Assembly: GCF_004000945.1 (NCBI RefSeq)
Contig: NZ_BIMF01000010.1
Span: 124,001-188,000, forward strand
DNA: 64,000 bases
Reading direction: 5' to 3'
Origin: Paenibacillus lautus NBRC 15380
GTDB lineage: Bacteria > Bacillota > Bacilli > Paenibacillales > Paenibacillaceae
Below are positions 34,567 to 43,518 of this stretch, piece after piece. A model generated the notes under the pieces. That model saw only the letters and a program-made list of their open reading frames with translations. It had not been told where the DNA came from and did no database searches. The number at the start of each line of letters is the position of its first letter. The stretch's first letter is position 1. Both the position numbers and the translations under genes were made by a program.

Positions 34567-36541
34567 GAATTTCCGTTGCTAATTTCTCACCGATTGAAAG
34601 GGGCTTGAAGTCTTCGACTGAAGCCTCTTTTATTTTTTTGACCGAGCCAAAATGCTTCAACAGGAGCTTGCGGCGCTTCTCTCCAATGCCCGGGATGGAA
34701 TCCAGCTTGGAGGATACCATCGATTTGCCGCGCTGTTCGCGGTGGAAGGAAATCGCAAAACGGTGAACCTCATCCTGAATGCGCTGCAGCAAATAGAACT
34801 CCTGGCTGTCCCGGGGCAGCGTAACCGGCTCCGGCGGGTCTCCGACCATGAGCTGCGCTGTTTTATGCTTGGCATCCTTCACAAGCCCGCAGACCGGGAT
34901 AAATAACCCCAGCTCATTCTCCAGTACATCGATGGCGGCGGAAATCTGCCCCTTCCCTCCATCGACCACAATCAGATCGGGAAGCGGCAAGTTCTCCTTC
35001 AAGACGCGCTCGTACCGCCGCCGGATCACTTCACGCATCGTATCATAATCGTCCGGTCCCAGCACGGTGCGAATCTTGTACTTCCGGTATTCCTTCTTGT
35101 CCGGTTTCCCATTGGTAAAGACGACCATGGCCGATACCGGATTGGTCCCCTGAATGTTGGAGTTATCAAATGCCTCGATCCGGTTCAGCGACTGGAGGCC
35201 GATCACTTCGCCCAGATTTGCCGCTGCGACCGAGGTGCGTTCTTCATCGCGCTCAATCAAGCGGAATTTCTCGTCTAAGGACACCTTCGCATTATCCAAT
35301 GCCATGCCCACCATCTGTTTCTTCAAGCCGCGCTGCGGGACATGCACCTTCACGCCGAGCCATTCCTGCAGGGCGGCAGCCCCTCCGGCTGCATCCACGA
35401 TGCCAGCAGCTTCCGCCTGCTTCTCCTGTGCCTCGGCAAGGGCTGCCTGCTGTTCATCGGATGTACCTGCCGAAAGCGGATTCGCCGTATCCACGGCTGC
35501 CTCGGCGTTTCGTCCACCTTCATCCGCAGCCGTTCCAGCAACCGACTCTGGATCAGCCTCGTCTATCAACAGAGGCTCAGGCAGCAGAATTTCCTGCGGC
35601 AATGCAGGATTATCACTGTAATACTGGGCAATAAAAGACATAAAGTCGCTGTGCGCATCGCCGTAGAACGGAAAAACGGACTTGTTGCGCTGTACCATTT
35701 TCCCTTGGCGCATGTACAGAATCTGTACGCACATCCAGCCTTTATCCACAGCGTAACCGAATACGTCGCGGTCCCGCGTATCCGTTGTTGTAATCTTCTG
35801 CTTCTCCATTAGCGTATCGATATGGATGATCTGATCCCGCAGTTCTTTGGCACGTTCGAAATACAAGTCCTCCGCGGCCTCCTGCATCTTGCGCTGCAGT
35901 TCCTTCTTGATCTCTTCATGCCCGCCGCTCAGGAATGACGTAATCTCCCCGGTGATCTGTTCATAAGCAGACTTCGGAATTTCCTTCACACATGGAGCCA
36001 AGCATTGTCCCATATGATAATACAAGCACACTTCTTTTGGCATGACGCCGCATTTGCGCAAAGGATACATCCGGTCCAGCAGCTTTTTGGTCTGCTGTGC
36101 CGCATAAGCATTCGGGTAGGGGCCAAAGTATTTGGCTTTATCTTTAAGCACCCTTCTGGTCACTTCCAGACGGGGATGCTCTTCATTCGTTATTTTAAGA
36201 TACGGATAGGTTTTATCATCCTTCAGCAGCACGTTGAATCTTGGCTGATGGGTTTTGATGAGGTTGCATTCCAGAATCAATGCTTCCATGTTGCTGCCGG
36301 TCACAATGTATTCAAAATCGCGGATTTCCGAAACCAGCATCTGGGTCTTCCCGTTATGGCTTCCGGTAAAATAAGAGCGTACCCGGTTCTTCAGCACTTT
36401 GGCCTTGCCCACATAAATAATCGTGCCTTCATGATTCTTCATCAAGTAACAGCCGGGCTGGTCCGGCAGCAATGCCAGCTTGTGGCGGATATTCTCCAGC
36501 GCCTTCTCCTGCTCCTCAAGCTGTTTGGCATAATCGTCCAT
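34538..36541 (-). CDS. uvrC: Excinuclease ABC subunit C, with an Ala-rich insertion
   Basis: The 667-residue protein has an N-terminal GIY-YIG nuclease (PGCYLM...IYVGKAKVLKNRV), a UVR motif (IKKELQRKMQEAAEDLYFER), the C-terminal nuclease block EAFDNSNIQGTNPVS, and HhH residues IPGIGEKRRKLL. It incises both sides of a UV lesion with UvrA/B. Between about residues 327 and 390 it has an Ala/Glu-rich linker absent from the roughly 600-residue B. subtilis protein. Start ATG 36541 follows GAGGAGG. A six-codon upstream extension is not used. Confidence 0.95.
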   Translation of the reverse strand: MDDYAKQLEEQEKALENIRHKLALLPDQPGCYLMKNHEGTIIYVGKAKVLKNRVRSYFTGSHNGKTQMLVSEIRDFEYIVTGSNMEALILECNLIKTHQPRFNVLLKDDKTYPYLKITNEEHPRLEVTRRVLKDKAKYFGPYPNAYAAQQTKKLLDRMYPLRKCGVMPKEVCLYYHMGQCLAPCVKEIPKSAYEQITGEITSFLSGGHEEIKKELQRKMQEAAEDLYFERAKELRDQIIHIDTLMEKQKITTTDTRDRDVFGYAVDKGWMCVQILYMRQGKMVQRNKSVFPFYGDAHSDFMSFIAQYYSDNPALPQEILLPEPLLIDEADPESVAGTAADEGGRNAEAAVDTANPLSAGTSDEQQAALAEAQEKQAEAAGIVDAAGGAAALQEWLGVKVHVPQRGLKKQMVGMALDNAKVSLDEKFRLIERDEERTSVAAANLGEVIGLQSLNRIEAFDNSNIQGTNPVSAMVVFTNGKPDKKEYRKYKIRTVLGPDDYDTMREVIRRRYERVLKENLPLPDLIVVDGGKGQISAAIDVLENELGLFIPVCGLVKDAKHKTAQLMVGDPPEPVTLPRDSQEFYLLQRIQDEVHRFAISFHREQRGKSMVSSKLDSIPGIGEKRRKLLLKHFGSVKKIKEASVEDFKPLSIGEKLATEILKVLREEES

Positions 36542-36611
36542 GCTGTTCCTCCTCTCCAAGGAGATTATATAGTATTAACCCTAAATATAAACCATTATGA
36601 ATAACCACACA

Positions 36612-36641
36612 AAGCGCCTCCGGGTTTAACCGAAGGCGCTG
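36612..36641 (-). terminator. Hairpin after trxA
   Basis: AGCGCCTTCGG/CCGGAGGCGCT pairing with only a weak T-rich tail on the reverse strand. Confidence 0.5.
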
Positions 36642-36675
36642 TATGAAAGCAGATTGCATCTATGGACAATCCTGC

Positions 36676-36993
36676 TTATTGATGTTTTGCAATGATGCCC
36701 TTCAAGGCTTCTTTGGAGTTCAGACCTACCACTTTATCGACAGGCTGGCCGTCTTTAAAGAAAATCATGGTCGGAATGCTCATCACGCCGAAACGTGCTG
36801 CGGATTCCGGATTCTCATCCACGTTCACCTTAGCAATTTTTACATCATCGCCGAGTTCTGAAGACAATTCGTCCAGAATCGGAGCAAGCATTTTACAAGG
36901 GCCGCACCACGGCGCCCAAAAATCAACTACAACCGTTCCTTGACCTTCAACTTCATTCACGAAGGTTTGGTCGGTAACATTGACGATAGCCAT
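36676..36993 (-). CDS. trxA: Thioredoxin
   Basis: The 105-residue protein has the redox motif WAPWCGPCKMLAPI (Cys-Gly-Pro-Cys), the cis-proline loop GVMSIPTM, and full length for TrxA. It reduces cytosolic disulfides together with thioredoxin reductase. GAGGAGG precedes the start. A second thioredoxin-like protein with CGDC lies at 59319-59663. Confidence 0.97.
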   Translation of the reverse strand: MAIVNVTDQTFVNEVEGQGTVVVDFWAPWCGPCKMLAPILDELSSELGDDVKIAKVNVDENPESAARFGVMSIPTMIFFKDGQPVDKVVGLNSKEALKGIIAKHQ

Positions 36994-37247
36994 TGTATTC
37001 TCCTCCTCACAGGATAAGATCAGGTATAGTGCGAATCATAACTGTCGAATGGGTCGACGAATTTAGTATACCACAATCGGCCGGAAAAAGTGAAATATAC
37101 TCACCTAAAGAAAGAGGATTTCACGGGATTTTTATGCAATCTTTACAAATGATTTGCGCATTGGGTATACTACTAGTAACAAGTCGGGTGACTGTCAAGT
37201 TTTTCGTGTTATGCACGGCATGTTCACCTTTTGAGGAGGCAAGCACC

Positions 37248-37403
37248 ATGGATGTAAACGTACGCGTTAACGATCCACGGGAGCACATCAATGAAGAACC
37301 ACGCAATGACTTTGGCGATTTGATGATGGGCTTCGTGGGGATGTTCGGTTTCATGACCATCATCTTTTTCGGATTCGTCATTATCAAATTCTTGGTCGGC
37401 TAA
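37248..37403 (+). CDS. Small single-helix membrane protein (YqzM-like)
   Basis: A 51-residue protein with a charged N-terminus (MDVNVRVNDPREHINEEPRN) and one long C-terminal hydrophobic helix (MFGFMTIIFFGFVIIKFLVG). Size and layout match the YqzM family of Bacillota, of unknown role. The start at 37248 is clear because TTGAGGAGG is 8 bases upstream. A longer upstream frame is not supported. Confidence 0.75.
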   Translation: MDVNVRVNDPREHINEEPRNDFGDLMMGFVGMFGFMTIIFFGFVIIKFLVG

Positions 37404-37429
37404 TACTTGATGACTCCTTGTGCACAAAT

Positions 37430-37480
37430 AAAAAGTCTGATCCTGCCGCGTTTCATACGCTAACGGGATCAGACTTTTTA
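37430..37480. terminator. Bidirectional terminator
   Basis: AAAAAGTCTGATCC pairs with GGGATCAGACTTTTT between convergent genes. Confidence 0.88.
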
Positions 37481-37523
37481 CAATTTAGGGGAGTTTGTCC
37501 ATAGGAAGTTTTCGCTTGCCATG

Positions 37524-38477
37524 CTAGAATTTCCCTCTCTGGTTCTCGCCAAATAAATGAACGACATCCACAAAAGGCGCAATCCTGTTCATCAACCGCT
37601 GCCCTTTGTGAAGCTCCTCGCCATCCTTGCTCGTGAAGCTGAGATGCTGTTCAAGCCCGTCCAGCGGATAGTTCGATGTATAGAAGGTCGGCAGCCGGTT
37701 CATCCGGAAATTCAGGATGGAACCGAGGACATGATCCCGAACCCACGGGTTCAAATTCTCCGCTCCGATATCATCAAAGATCAGCAGATCGCAATGCTTC
37801 ATCGTCTCCACCATGTCCTTCAGCTTCTGGCCGTCCTGCATCATGGTCTTCAGATCTTCCACAAAATCAGGCATATACACGATAACGCCCGAATGACCCG
37901 CTTTTGCGAGCTCATGCATCAGGTAGCCCATCAGGTAGGTCTTACCTGTACCAAACGAACCGGTGAGATACAAGCCGCGCGGGGACAAGCCATTCTCCTT
38001 CGTATCCCGGATGTATTTAAAGACCTGGTGCACCGCAGGTGCACGCAAGCGATCCTTCGCCATAATCTCCATATTGTCATAACCTTCGTTCAAGGCATGC
38101 TCATCGACATAAAAGCTGCGAATCCGTTTTTTGATCTGATCCTCATTGGTTTTCGCAATCTGCAGGGAACACGGCGCCTTCCGCTCATAGATCTCCACGG
38201 TTCCGTTCATCCGCTGGATATCCAGCTTGCTGAAATGCCCCTGGAAATCATTGGGACACCGGTCAAGACCGGGACACGCCTTGCAGTGGGTCTGATCTCC
38301 AGCATATTGATACAGTTTGCTTAAATTCAAACGTATAACCCGATCATCGATCTCCGGGTATTCGCTCCGCAATGCTTGAATCAGAGGATTCCTGATCAAA
38401 TCCTCCGTAATCTGCTCGGTTCTGCGTCGGAGCGCAGGACTTTTCATGCTTTCCAGCAGTTCACCAAGGGACTCCAT
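37524..38477 (-). CDS. dnaI: Primosomal helicase loader
   Basis: The 317-residue AAA+ loader has an N-terminal domain with a zinc-ribbon (HCKACPGLDRCP) and a C-terminal ATPase with Walker A GSFGTGKTYLM and Walker B LIFDDIGAENL. DnaI loads the DnaC helicase onto DNA with DnaB and DnaD. It lies 33 bases after dnaB in the same operon. Length and motif order are as in B. subtilis. Confidence 0.95.
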   Translation of the reverse strand: MESLGELLESMKSPALRRRTEQITEDLIRNPLIQALRSEYPEIDDRVIRLNLSKLYQYAGDQTHCKACPGLDRCPNDFQGHFSKLDIQRMNGTVEIYERKAPCSLQIAKTNEDQIKKRIRSFYVDEHALNEGYDNMEIMAKDRLRAPAVHQVFKYIRDTKENGLSPRGLYLTGSFGTGKTYLMGYLMHELAKAGHSGVIVYMPDFVEDLKTMMQDGQKLKDMVETMKHCDLLIFDDIGAENLNPWVRDHVLGSILNFRMNRLPTFYTSNYPLDGLEQHLSFTSKDGEELHKGQRLMNRIAPFVDVVHLFGENQRGKF

Positions 38478-38510
38478 CTCTTGTTCCCTCCTCTCTTCAG
38501 CAGAATTTCT

Positions 38511-40016
38511 TTATCCGCCCTTCTTGTTGCCAGCCTGCATTTCTGCCGCAAATCGCATCATTTCCTCGAATTCCTCATCCGATACGGCCTCCGCCTGATC
38601 GGTCTCCAGAGCTACAGGAATTTCCGGCTTCACCTTTCCGCCTTTAGCGTATGTACGCGTACGTTGTGTGGTTGCCTTCTGCTTGCCTTTCATCTTGGCT
38701 TGATCACGTATATACTGAACAGCTTTCTCATAGCTGTTAACCTGCTTCAGCAGCATATTGGAAGCAATGGCCTCCACGAAATTACGGTTGATGCGCTGCT
38801 CGCCGCCTGCGGCCATGAGTGACATTAAATAATGAATGAGCACGTTGATGACTTCACCCGGCAGCTTGTAGCTCAAGTCGATCTTTTCGAAGATGTCCAA
38901 AAACTGCGCGGGAACCGAGCCCGGGAAGAAGGTCTGCAGCAGCCGGGTATAAGGCTCGTTGCGAAGCATCATATTATACTGGTGAATATCGCATTTCGAT
39001 TGGAACTGAGCAGGAACCTCTACATAATATTCCATCTCTACCGCATGCTCCTGTGCCGGCTCTTCCGGATCGGCCGTCATCTCCTGATGCAAGGCAACGA
39101 CCTTGCCCGCCGTAATCTGCCGCTTCTCCTGCATCTTCATTCCCTGCCTAAAGTGAAGACTGGCCTTATGCTGAAGATCATCCAGCACGACCTCGCCATG
39201 CTCGGTAAAGATGCCGTCCTCGTCCAGCAGGCGGCACAAATCCTGCGTGCTGAGATCGTATTTGCGCACCACGTAATTCACAATGCCCATCTGCTCATGG
39301 TCGTAGCGAAGACGCTCCACAAAGACCCGATTGCGGGATTCACGCGGGAAACGGAGAATAATATCCGCATAGTTCAGACCTTCACCTTGCGGATTTGGCG
39401 GCACCATGGACTTCCGTGACACCGCGACCTCTTCCAGCGCTTGCTCCAGTTCATAATCAATGACATGCGTGTTCAGCTCAAAAATATCATAAAAGGGAAC
39501 CGAAATGTTCTCCTTGTTGAAGGAAATACCGGACCATTCAAGGGGTTCCTTGCTCCAAAGCTCTTCTCTTAACGACAGAACGGCGAATTTCCCCACCTTG
39601 TCGCGAAGCAGCAGCGTCAGATGCTGGGTGTTAAAGAACTCCGCTGGACTAAGCGGTGCTTGCAGCTCATATTCATAGATATGGTCATCCGTCTCCGGGA
39701 CAAACATCCGGCTTGTCTGCAGTAAACCTACCGCTTCCAGCTTGGAGGTTTGCTCAATAAGAAAGCGGCGTCCTTTTTCACTAGGCTCAAGCCCTAATGT
39801 CAAAAACAATCTACGCTGCTGGTCAATAGCCGAGTAACCCACCTTCTCCACCGGCACATGCGAAACGAGAAGACGGTACAGACTGACAGCAAACGCGCCA
39901 ACCATCGGTTGATAAATCGAACCAAGCATTTTGTCATCCAGGCCGCTTAAGCAGAAGTCACGGTATACGCAGTAACGGTGGTTCTCGGTAAAATGTAAAA
40001 AATTAGTCATGCGCAT
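38511..40016 (-). CDS. dnaB: Replication initiation and membrane attachment protein DnaB
   Basis: The 501-residue protein is a DnaB/DnaD-type primosome protein (not the E. coli helicase DnaB). The N-terminus LHFTENHRYCVYRDFCLSGLD and the conserved DnaB_2 region in the C-terminal third (FFPGSVPAQFLDIFEKIDLSYKLP) support this. It works with DnaI in loading the replicative helicase. GGGGGAG precedes the start. Confidence 0.92.
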   Translation of the reverse strand: MRMTNFLHFTENHRYCVYRDFCLSGLDDKMLGSIYQPMVGAFAVSLYRLLVSHVPVEKVGYSAIDQQRRLFLTLGLEPSEKGRRFLIEQTSKLEAVGLLQTSRMFVPETDDHIYEYELQAPLSPAEFFNTQHLTLLLRDKVGKFAVLSLREELWSKEPLEWSGISFNKENISVPFYDIFELNTHVIDYELEQALEEVAVSRKSMVPPNPQGEGLNYADIILRFPRESRNRVFVERLRYDHEQMGIVNYVVRKYDLSTQDLCRLLDEDGIFTEHGEVVLDDLQHKASLHFRQGMKMQEKRQITAGKVVALHQEMTADPEEPAQEHAVEMEYYVEVPAQFQSKCDIHQYNMMLRNEPYTRLLQTFFPGSVPAQFLDIFEKIDLSYKLPGEVINVLIHYLMSLMAAGGEQRINRNFVEAIASNMLLKQVNSYEKAVQYIRDQAKMKGKQKATTQRTRTYAKGGKVKPEIPVALETDQAEAVSDEEFEEMMRFAAEMQAGNKKGG

Positions 40017-40214
40017 CGTTTATGCTCCCCCTGTCGCCCAAAAATAGACTTCCTCTATTCTATCATAAATCCATCGTTTCGAAGTCGGTTCTTTCGCATC
40101 AAAAATTCTGGAATTCGTGCGCCCGCCATTTGCATGCTTCCACAAATAATAAATGACGGCCCCCAGGTATTGCAGAGCCGCCATCAACACTACATTCAAT
40201 TTGCGCCTATCGCG

Positions 40215-40514
40215 TTAAAACATTCTAAAGCCTTTAATACGCAATGTCTTAATGGTCCATCCGCTCAAGTAGGCACCGATCAGACCTGCAACTCCCGTTA
40301 AGTAATCCACCAGCTGGAATGATCCAACGTGAGTCCAGAACGACATTTGGCCCCGATCCCACAAGCTGTATACAACGACCGGCAAAATGACAATCACGAA
40401 CAGAAAGCAAGGAAACCAGGTCGTCTTCATCAACATATTTAGGATAAAACCGATACCGAACATCATGACAAAAAACAAAATCATCAGCACGAGCACAGGA
40501 ATAAATTGAAGCAT
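40215..40514 (-). CDS. yuiB: YuiB-family membrane protein
   Basis: About 99 residues with three helices. The start MLQFIPVLVLMILFFVMMFG and the end YLSGWTIKTLRIKGFRMF align well with B. subtilis YuiB. Its function is unknown, but it lies next to the NADH dehydrogenase and YumC genes as in B. subtilis. A GTG five codons upstream (40529) is an alternative start. GAGGTGA at that GTG is too close to it and better spaced for ATG 40514. Confidence 0.85.
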   Translation of the reverse strand: MLQFIPVLVLMILFFVMMFGIGFILNMLMKTTWFPCFLFVIVILPVVVYSLWDRGQMSFWTHVGSFQLVDYLTGVAGLIGAYLSGWTIKTLRIKGFRMF

Positions 40515-40668
40515 GATCGCTGTTTTCACCTCTTCTTTATCACCTACGCGTAGCAGCTATTCTACTTTATTGCAGCAAGAAACAGCACACCAAGCTTTAG
40601 CTAATAGCTAGTTTACTAAAAAACATGTCACAGATCAACGAACAATCGTGAATACATTGTGTCGGCGT

Positions 40669-40698
40669 TTGCCCTTCCGACTGCGCTTACAGTACAAT
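40669..40698 (+). promoter_or_regulatory. Candidate promoter of hemQ
   Basis: TTGCCC (40669-40674), an 18-bp spacer and TACAAT (40693-40698) lie 65 bases before the hemQ start. Confidence 0.5.
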
Positions 40699-40764
40699 AT
40701 AGGAAGTTAATGCAAGCGGTCATCCGCTTCAATTATAACGAACATAACGTTTAGGAGTGATCAC

Positions 40765-41514
40765 ATGAACGAAGCTGCAATGACGCTTGAGGGCTGGTAT
40801 GCGCTGCATGATTTCCGCACCATCAATTGGCCGGCCTGGAAAGCTGCAGATGAAGAAGTACGTGCTTTTGCGCTGGACGAGCTGAATGCGTTCCTCGAGG
40901 AATGGGATGCCGTCGAAGCTGCCCAGCAGGGCAGCACAGCTGTATATACCATCGTCGGTCAAAAAGCCGATTTCGTATTCATGCTTTTGCGCGAGACGCT
41001 GGAAGAGCTGAACGCGATCGAGAATGCCTTTAACAAAACAACATTCGCCCAGTTCACCACCAAGGCTTACTCTTATGTAAGCATTGTCGAGCTGAGCAAC
41101 TACCTGGCCGGCTCCTCCGATGAGGATCCGATGCAGAATCCGCATGTCATTGCCCGTCTGAAGCCGGCTCTGCCAAAATCGAAGCATATCTGCTTCTATC
41201 CGATGAACAAAAAGCGGGATTTGTCGGACAACTGGTACATGCTGAGCATGGATGAACGCAAATCGATGATGAAGAGCCATGGGATGATTGGCCGCGGTTA
41301 TGCCGGCAAGGTCAAACAGATCATCACCGGTTCCGTTGGATTCGACGACTGGGAATGGGGCGTAACCCTGTTCAGCGACGACGCGCTTCAGTTCAAGAAA
41401 CTCGTGTACGAAATGAGATTTGACGAAGTCAGTGCGCGTTTCGGCGAGTTTGGTCCTTTCTATGTTGGCAACCTGCTCGATCAGGCTTCATTTACAGATT
41501 TAATGAAGGTATAA
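40765..41514 (+). CDS. hemQ: Coproheme decarboxylase (chlorite-dismutase-like)
   Basis: The 249-residue protein is the HemQ of Gram-positive heme synthesis: it converts coproheme III to protoheme in the last step. Tyr145 in CFYPMNKKR is the catalytic tyrosine and His172 in MKSHGMIGRGYAGK is the expected axial ligand. It stands alone, with its own promoter, in the same neighbourhood as the respiratory oxidoreductases. Confidence 0.95.
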   Translation: MNEAAMTLEGWYALHDFRTINWPAWKAADEEVRAFALDELNAFLEEWDAVEAAQQGSTAVYTIVGQKADFVFMLLRETLEELNAIENAFNKTTFAQFTTKAYSYVSIVELSNYLAGSSDEDPMQNPHVIARLKPALPKSKHICFYPMNKKRDLSDNWYMLSMDERKSMMKSHGMIGRGYAGKVKQIITGSVGFDDWEWGVTLFSDDALQFKKLVYEMRFDEVSARFGEFGPFYVGNLLDQASFTDLMKV

Positions 41515-41542
41515 TTCCTTCTGCACATAAAAAGCATGTACA

Positions 41543-41580
41543 CAAAAAGGGATGCTCTCATCATGAGAGCATCCCTTCTT
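41543..41580. terminator. Bidirectional terminator between hemQ and the small gene
   Basis: AAGGGATGCTCTCA pairs with TGAGAGCATCCCTT and is followed by T-rich flanks. Confidence 0.9.
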
Positions 41581-41583
41581 CTA

Positions 41584-41844
41584 TTACTCACTGTCGTCCT
41601 CATCTTGCTCTTGCTTGCGCAAGGTTTCAAGATATTCAGCCGTCGCCCGGTCCCGGGCACGTCCTTTATCCTTGAGCCGCTCAATAGCAGGAAGAATGAG
41701 AATGTCGACTTCCTGCTGAATGGTATAGGCCAGATCGTACCGCTCTTGCGACTCCAGATAGGAGCCGACCTCCATCAGCGCATTATAACGATCCAACTCA
41801 TCTCTCGTGAGCAGCCCCCGTACTTGAACGCTGCAGTGTCTCAT
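41584..41844 (-). CDS. Small acidic protein coupled to the NADH dehydrogenase gene
   Basis: An 86-residue, mostly helical, charged protein ending EQDEDDSE. Its ATG directly follows the stop of the NADH dehydrogenase gene (TAAATG), so the two are translationally coupled. I recognise no domain. It may be a regulator or chaperone of the dehydrogenase, but this is only suggested by the arrangement. Confidence 0.75.
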   Translation of the reverse strand: MRHCSVQVRGLLTRDELDRYNALMEVGSYLESQERYDLAYTIQQEVDILILPAIERLKDKGRARDRATAEYLETLRKQEQDEDDSE

Positions 41845-43038
41845 TTATAGAAACCTACCTTTTTTCAGGACGAGCGGAATTCCTCCAATAATGAAGAGGT
41901 AGCGCAGATCAACCAACTTTTTCAGCTGAGCCGCTTTCCATCCCTGATATTTCTTATCCCCGACAACCGCAATGCCTTCGCCCCGGCCGAGGGAAGCAAC
42001 CGTGCCTTTATTATGGAACTCGAATTTGCGCATCGATTTGTCCCGAATCGCCGCAACGATATTTTGGGCACAGCACACGCCCTGCTGCATCGCCATTTGG
42101 GCGGTCGGCGGATAAGGTCTGCCTTCCTCATTAAAAATCAGGGAGTTATCGCCGATAATATAAATGTTCTCGTATCCGGGAGCACGCAAATATTCATCAA
42201 CCTTGACGCGGCCTCTCATCGTTTCGAAACCGGCTGCTTCCACCAGACGGTTCCCGCGGATGCCGCCGGTCCATACCACCGTTGCCGCCCGGATCTCTTC
42301 GCCATTGTTCAGAACGACTCCGCCTGGCAGGCATTCCTTGATCGCAATGCCCATCTTGAAGGTAACGCCTTTCTTCTCAAGAACGTTCATGGCGTACTCC
42401 ACCAGCTCCGGTGCAAACCCCGGCAGCGCGGCAGGCGCGGCTTCGACATTATAGATATTTACCAGCGTCGGATCGACGTCATATTCCTTGCACAGTCTCG
42501 GAATGCGGTCCGCCAGCTCGGCTACAAACTCGATGCCGCTGAATCCGGCGCCGCCAACCACAAAGTTAATGCGCTCTTGCGGTCTGCGTTCATTTTTATA
42601 TAAAGCAAATTGATACTCAATATGCTCACGAATCAATCGTACCGAGTTGATGCTTCGGATTGTCATCGCATGCTCTGCGAGACCTGGAATGCCAAAGGTT
42701 TCCGGCTCTCCGCCGAGTCCGATGACAAGATAATCATAGGATAACGTTCCATCTTCAAGAATAACCTTCTTATCATGAAGGCGGATTTCCTGAACCGAGG
42801 ATTTGACCAGGTCGATTTTGAATTCGTCTATCAACTTGGAAATGGATACCCGGGTGTTCTCAATGCTGTCTGTTCCTGCTGCCGGCATATGCAAATGCGT
42901 TGTAATATAATGATAATCATGGCGATTCACCAATGTAACATCGGCCTCATTATAATTCAGCTCTTTTTGCAGCCGCTGCGCTGTCAATATGCCCCCGTAA
43001 CCCGCGCCAAGGATTACGATCTTCGGTATGCTGCTCAT
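41845..43038 (-). CDS. Type II NADH dehydrogenase (YumB/Ndh-like)
   Basis: The 397-residue flavoenzyme has an N-terminal FAD motif ILGAGYGGILTAQRL, an NAD motif FVVGGAGFSGIEFVAEL, and the FAD-binding end block IYIIGDNSLIFNEEGRPYPP. Type II enzymes pass electrons from NADH to menaquinone without proton pumping. The start follows GGAAGGAGC. The gene is preceded by a promoter and a structured leader (43164-43252), which suggests post-initiation control. Confidence 0.93.
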   Translation of the reverse strand: MSSIPKIVILGAGYGGILTAQRLQKELNYNEADVTLVNRHDYHYITTHLHMPAAGTDSIENTRVSISKLIDEFKIDLVKSSVQEIRLHDKKVILEDGTLSYDYLVIGLGGEPETFGIPGLAEHAMTIRSINSVRLIREHIEYQFALYKNERRPQERINFVVGGAGFSGIEFVAELADRIPRLCKEYDVDPTLVNIYNVEAAPAALPGFAPELVEYAMNVLEKKGVTFKMGIAIKECLPGGVVLNNGEEIRAATVVWTGGIRGNRLVEAAGFETMRGRVKVDEYLRAPGYENIYIIGDNSLIFNEEGRPYPPTAQMAMQQGVCCAQNIVAAIRDKSMRKFEFHNKGTVASLGRGEGIAVVGDKKYQGWKAAQLKKLVDLRYLFIIGGIPLVLKKGRFL

Positions 43039-43163
43039 TCTATTGCTCCTTCCAGCTTACTCTTTATATATACAGTATGGTGCACATGTTAACATTCTGT
43101 GAAATTGCATCCAAAAAAAGAGAAGAGCCCTTATCAGAGCCCGTTTCATCATTTGACCTGATG

Positions 43164-43252
43164 GTTCATTAAGGTTCAAACATAGCTGAAACACTAAGGT
43201 TTCCCTTACTGTTGCACCAGCTGACAATATATAGGACTACCCTGTAATGAAC
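43164..43252 (-). ncRNA. Unassigned structured leader RNA upstream of the NADH dehydrogenase
   Basis: GTTCATTA (43164-43171) and TAATGAAC (43245-43252) form the outer stem, extended by CC/GG pairs. Inside lies a stem with a GAAA loop (CAGTAAGG/CCTTAGTG, one mismatch) and a CAGCTGG/CAGCTA arm. It begins about 10 bases after the predicted start of the minus-strand promoter. I could not match it to any riboswitch consensus that I know. It is a candidate regulatory RNA, not proven. Confidence 0.45.
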
Positions 43253-43268
43253 ACAAGTTATCACGTTA

Positions 43269-43297
43269 ATCATATGCATAAACTATGCAAATATCAA
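43269..43297 (-). promoter_or_regulatory. Sigma-A promoter of the NADH dehydrogenase transcript
   Basis: On the reverse strand TTGATA (43292-43297), a 17-bp spacer and TATGAT (43269-43274) give a near-consensus promoter whose start site falls just before the structured leader. Confidence 0.65.
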
Positions 43298-43402
43298 GAA
43301 TTTTTTTGCCATATAATGTGCAAATGATTCCGCCATTTATCCCCTTACTTGCTAAGTAAGCGCATCCATTCCATTGTTAGGTATTTTAACTCATTTCTCG
43401 TC

Positions 43403-43431
43403 TTTTCATGCCGGTTCGGGACGATTATAAT
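43403..43431 (+). promoter_or_regulatory. Candidate promoter of yumC
   Basis: TTTTCA, a 17-bp spacer and TATAAT (43426-43431), about 85 bases upstream of the gene start. Confidence 0.5.
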
Positions 43432-43518
43432 AGGTAAGGAATTCTTGAATCAGCTTTATCCGGACAAGAACGTCTGTCTGATTCGAATATAAACTCATTT
43501 TATGGAGGTGCTTACCGC

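Noticed and set aside
36993..37247. N-terminal extension of the small YqzM-like protein
   Set aside because: The extension would cover the trxA promoter region, and a strong ribosome site lies just before ATG 37248.
43125..43150. Intrinsic terminator in the NADH dehydrogenase leader
   Set aside because: AGAGCCC occurs twice in the same orientation, a direct repeat rather than a hairpin, although a T tract follows on the reverse strand.
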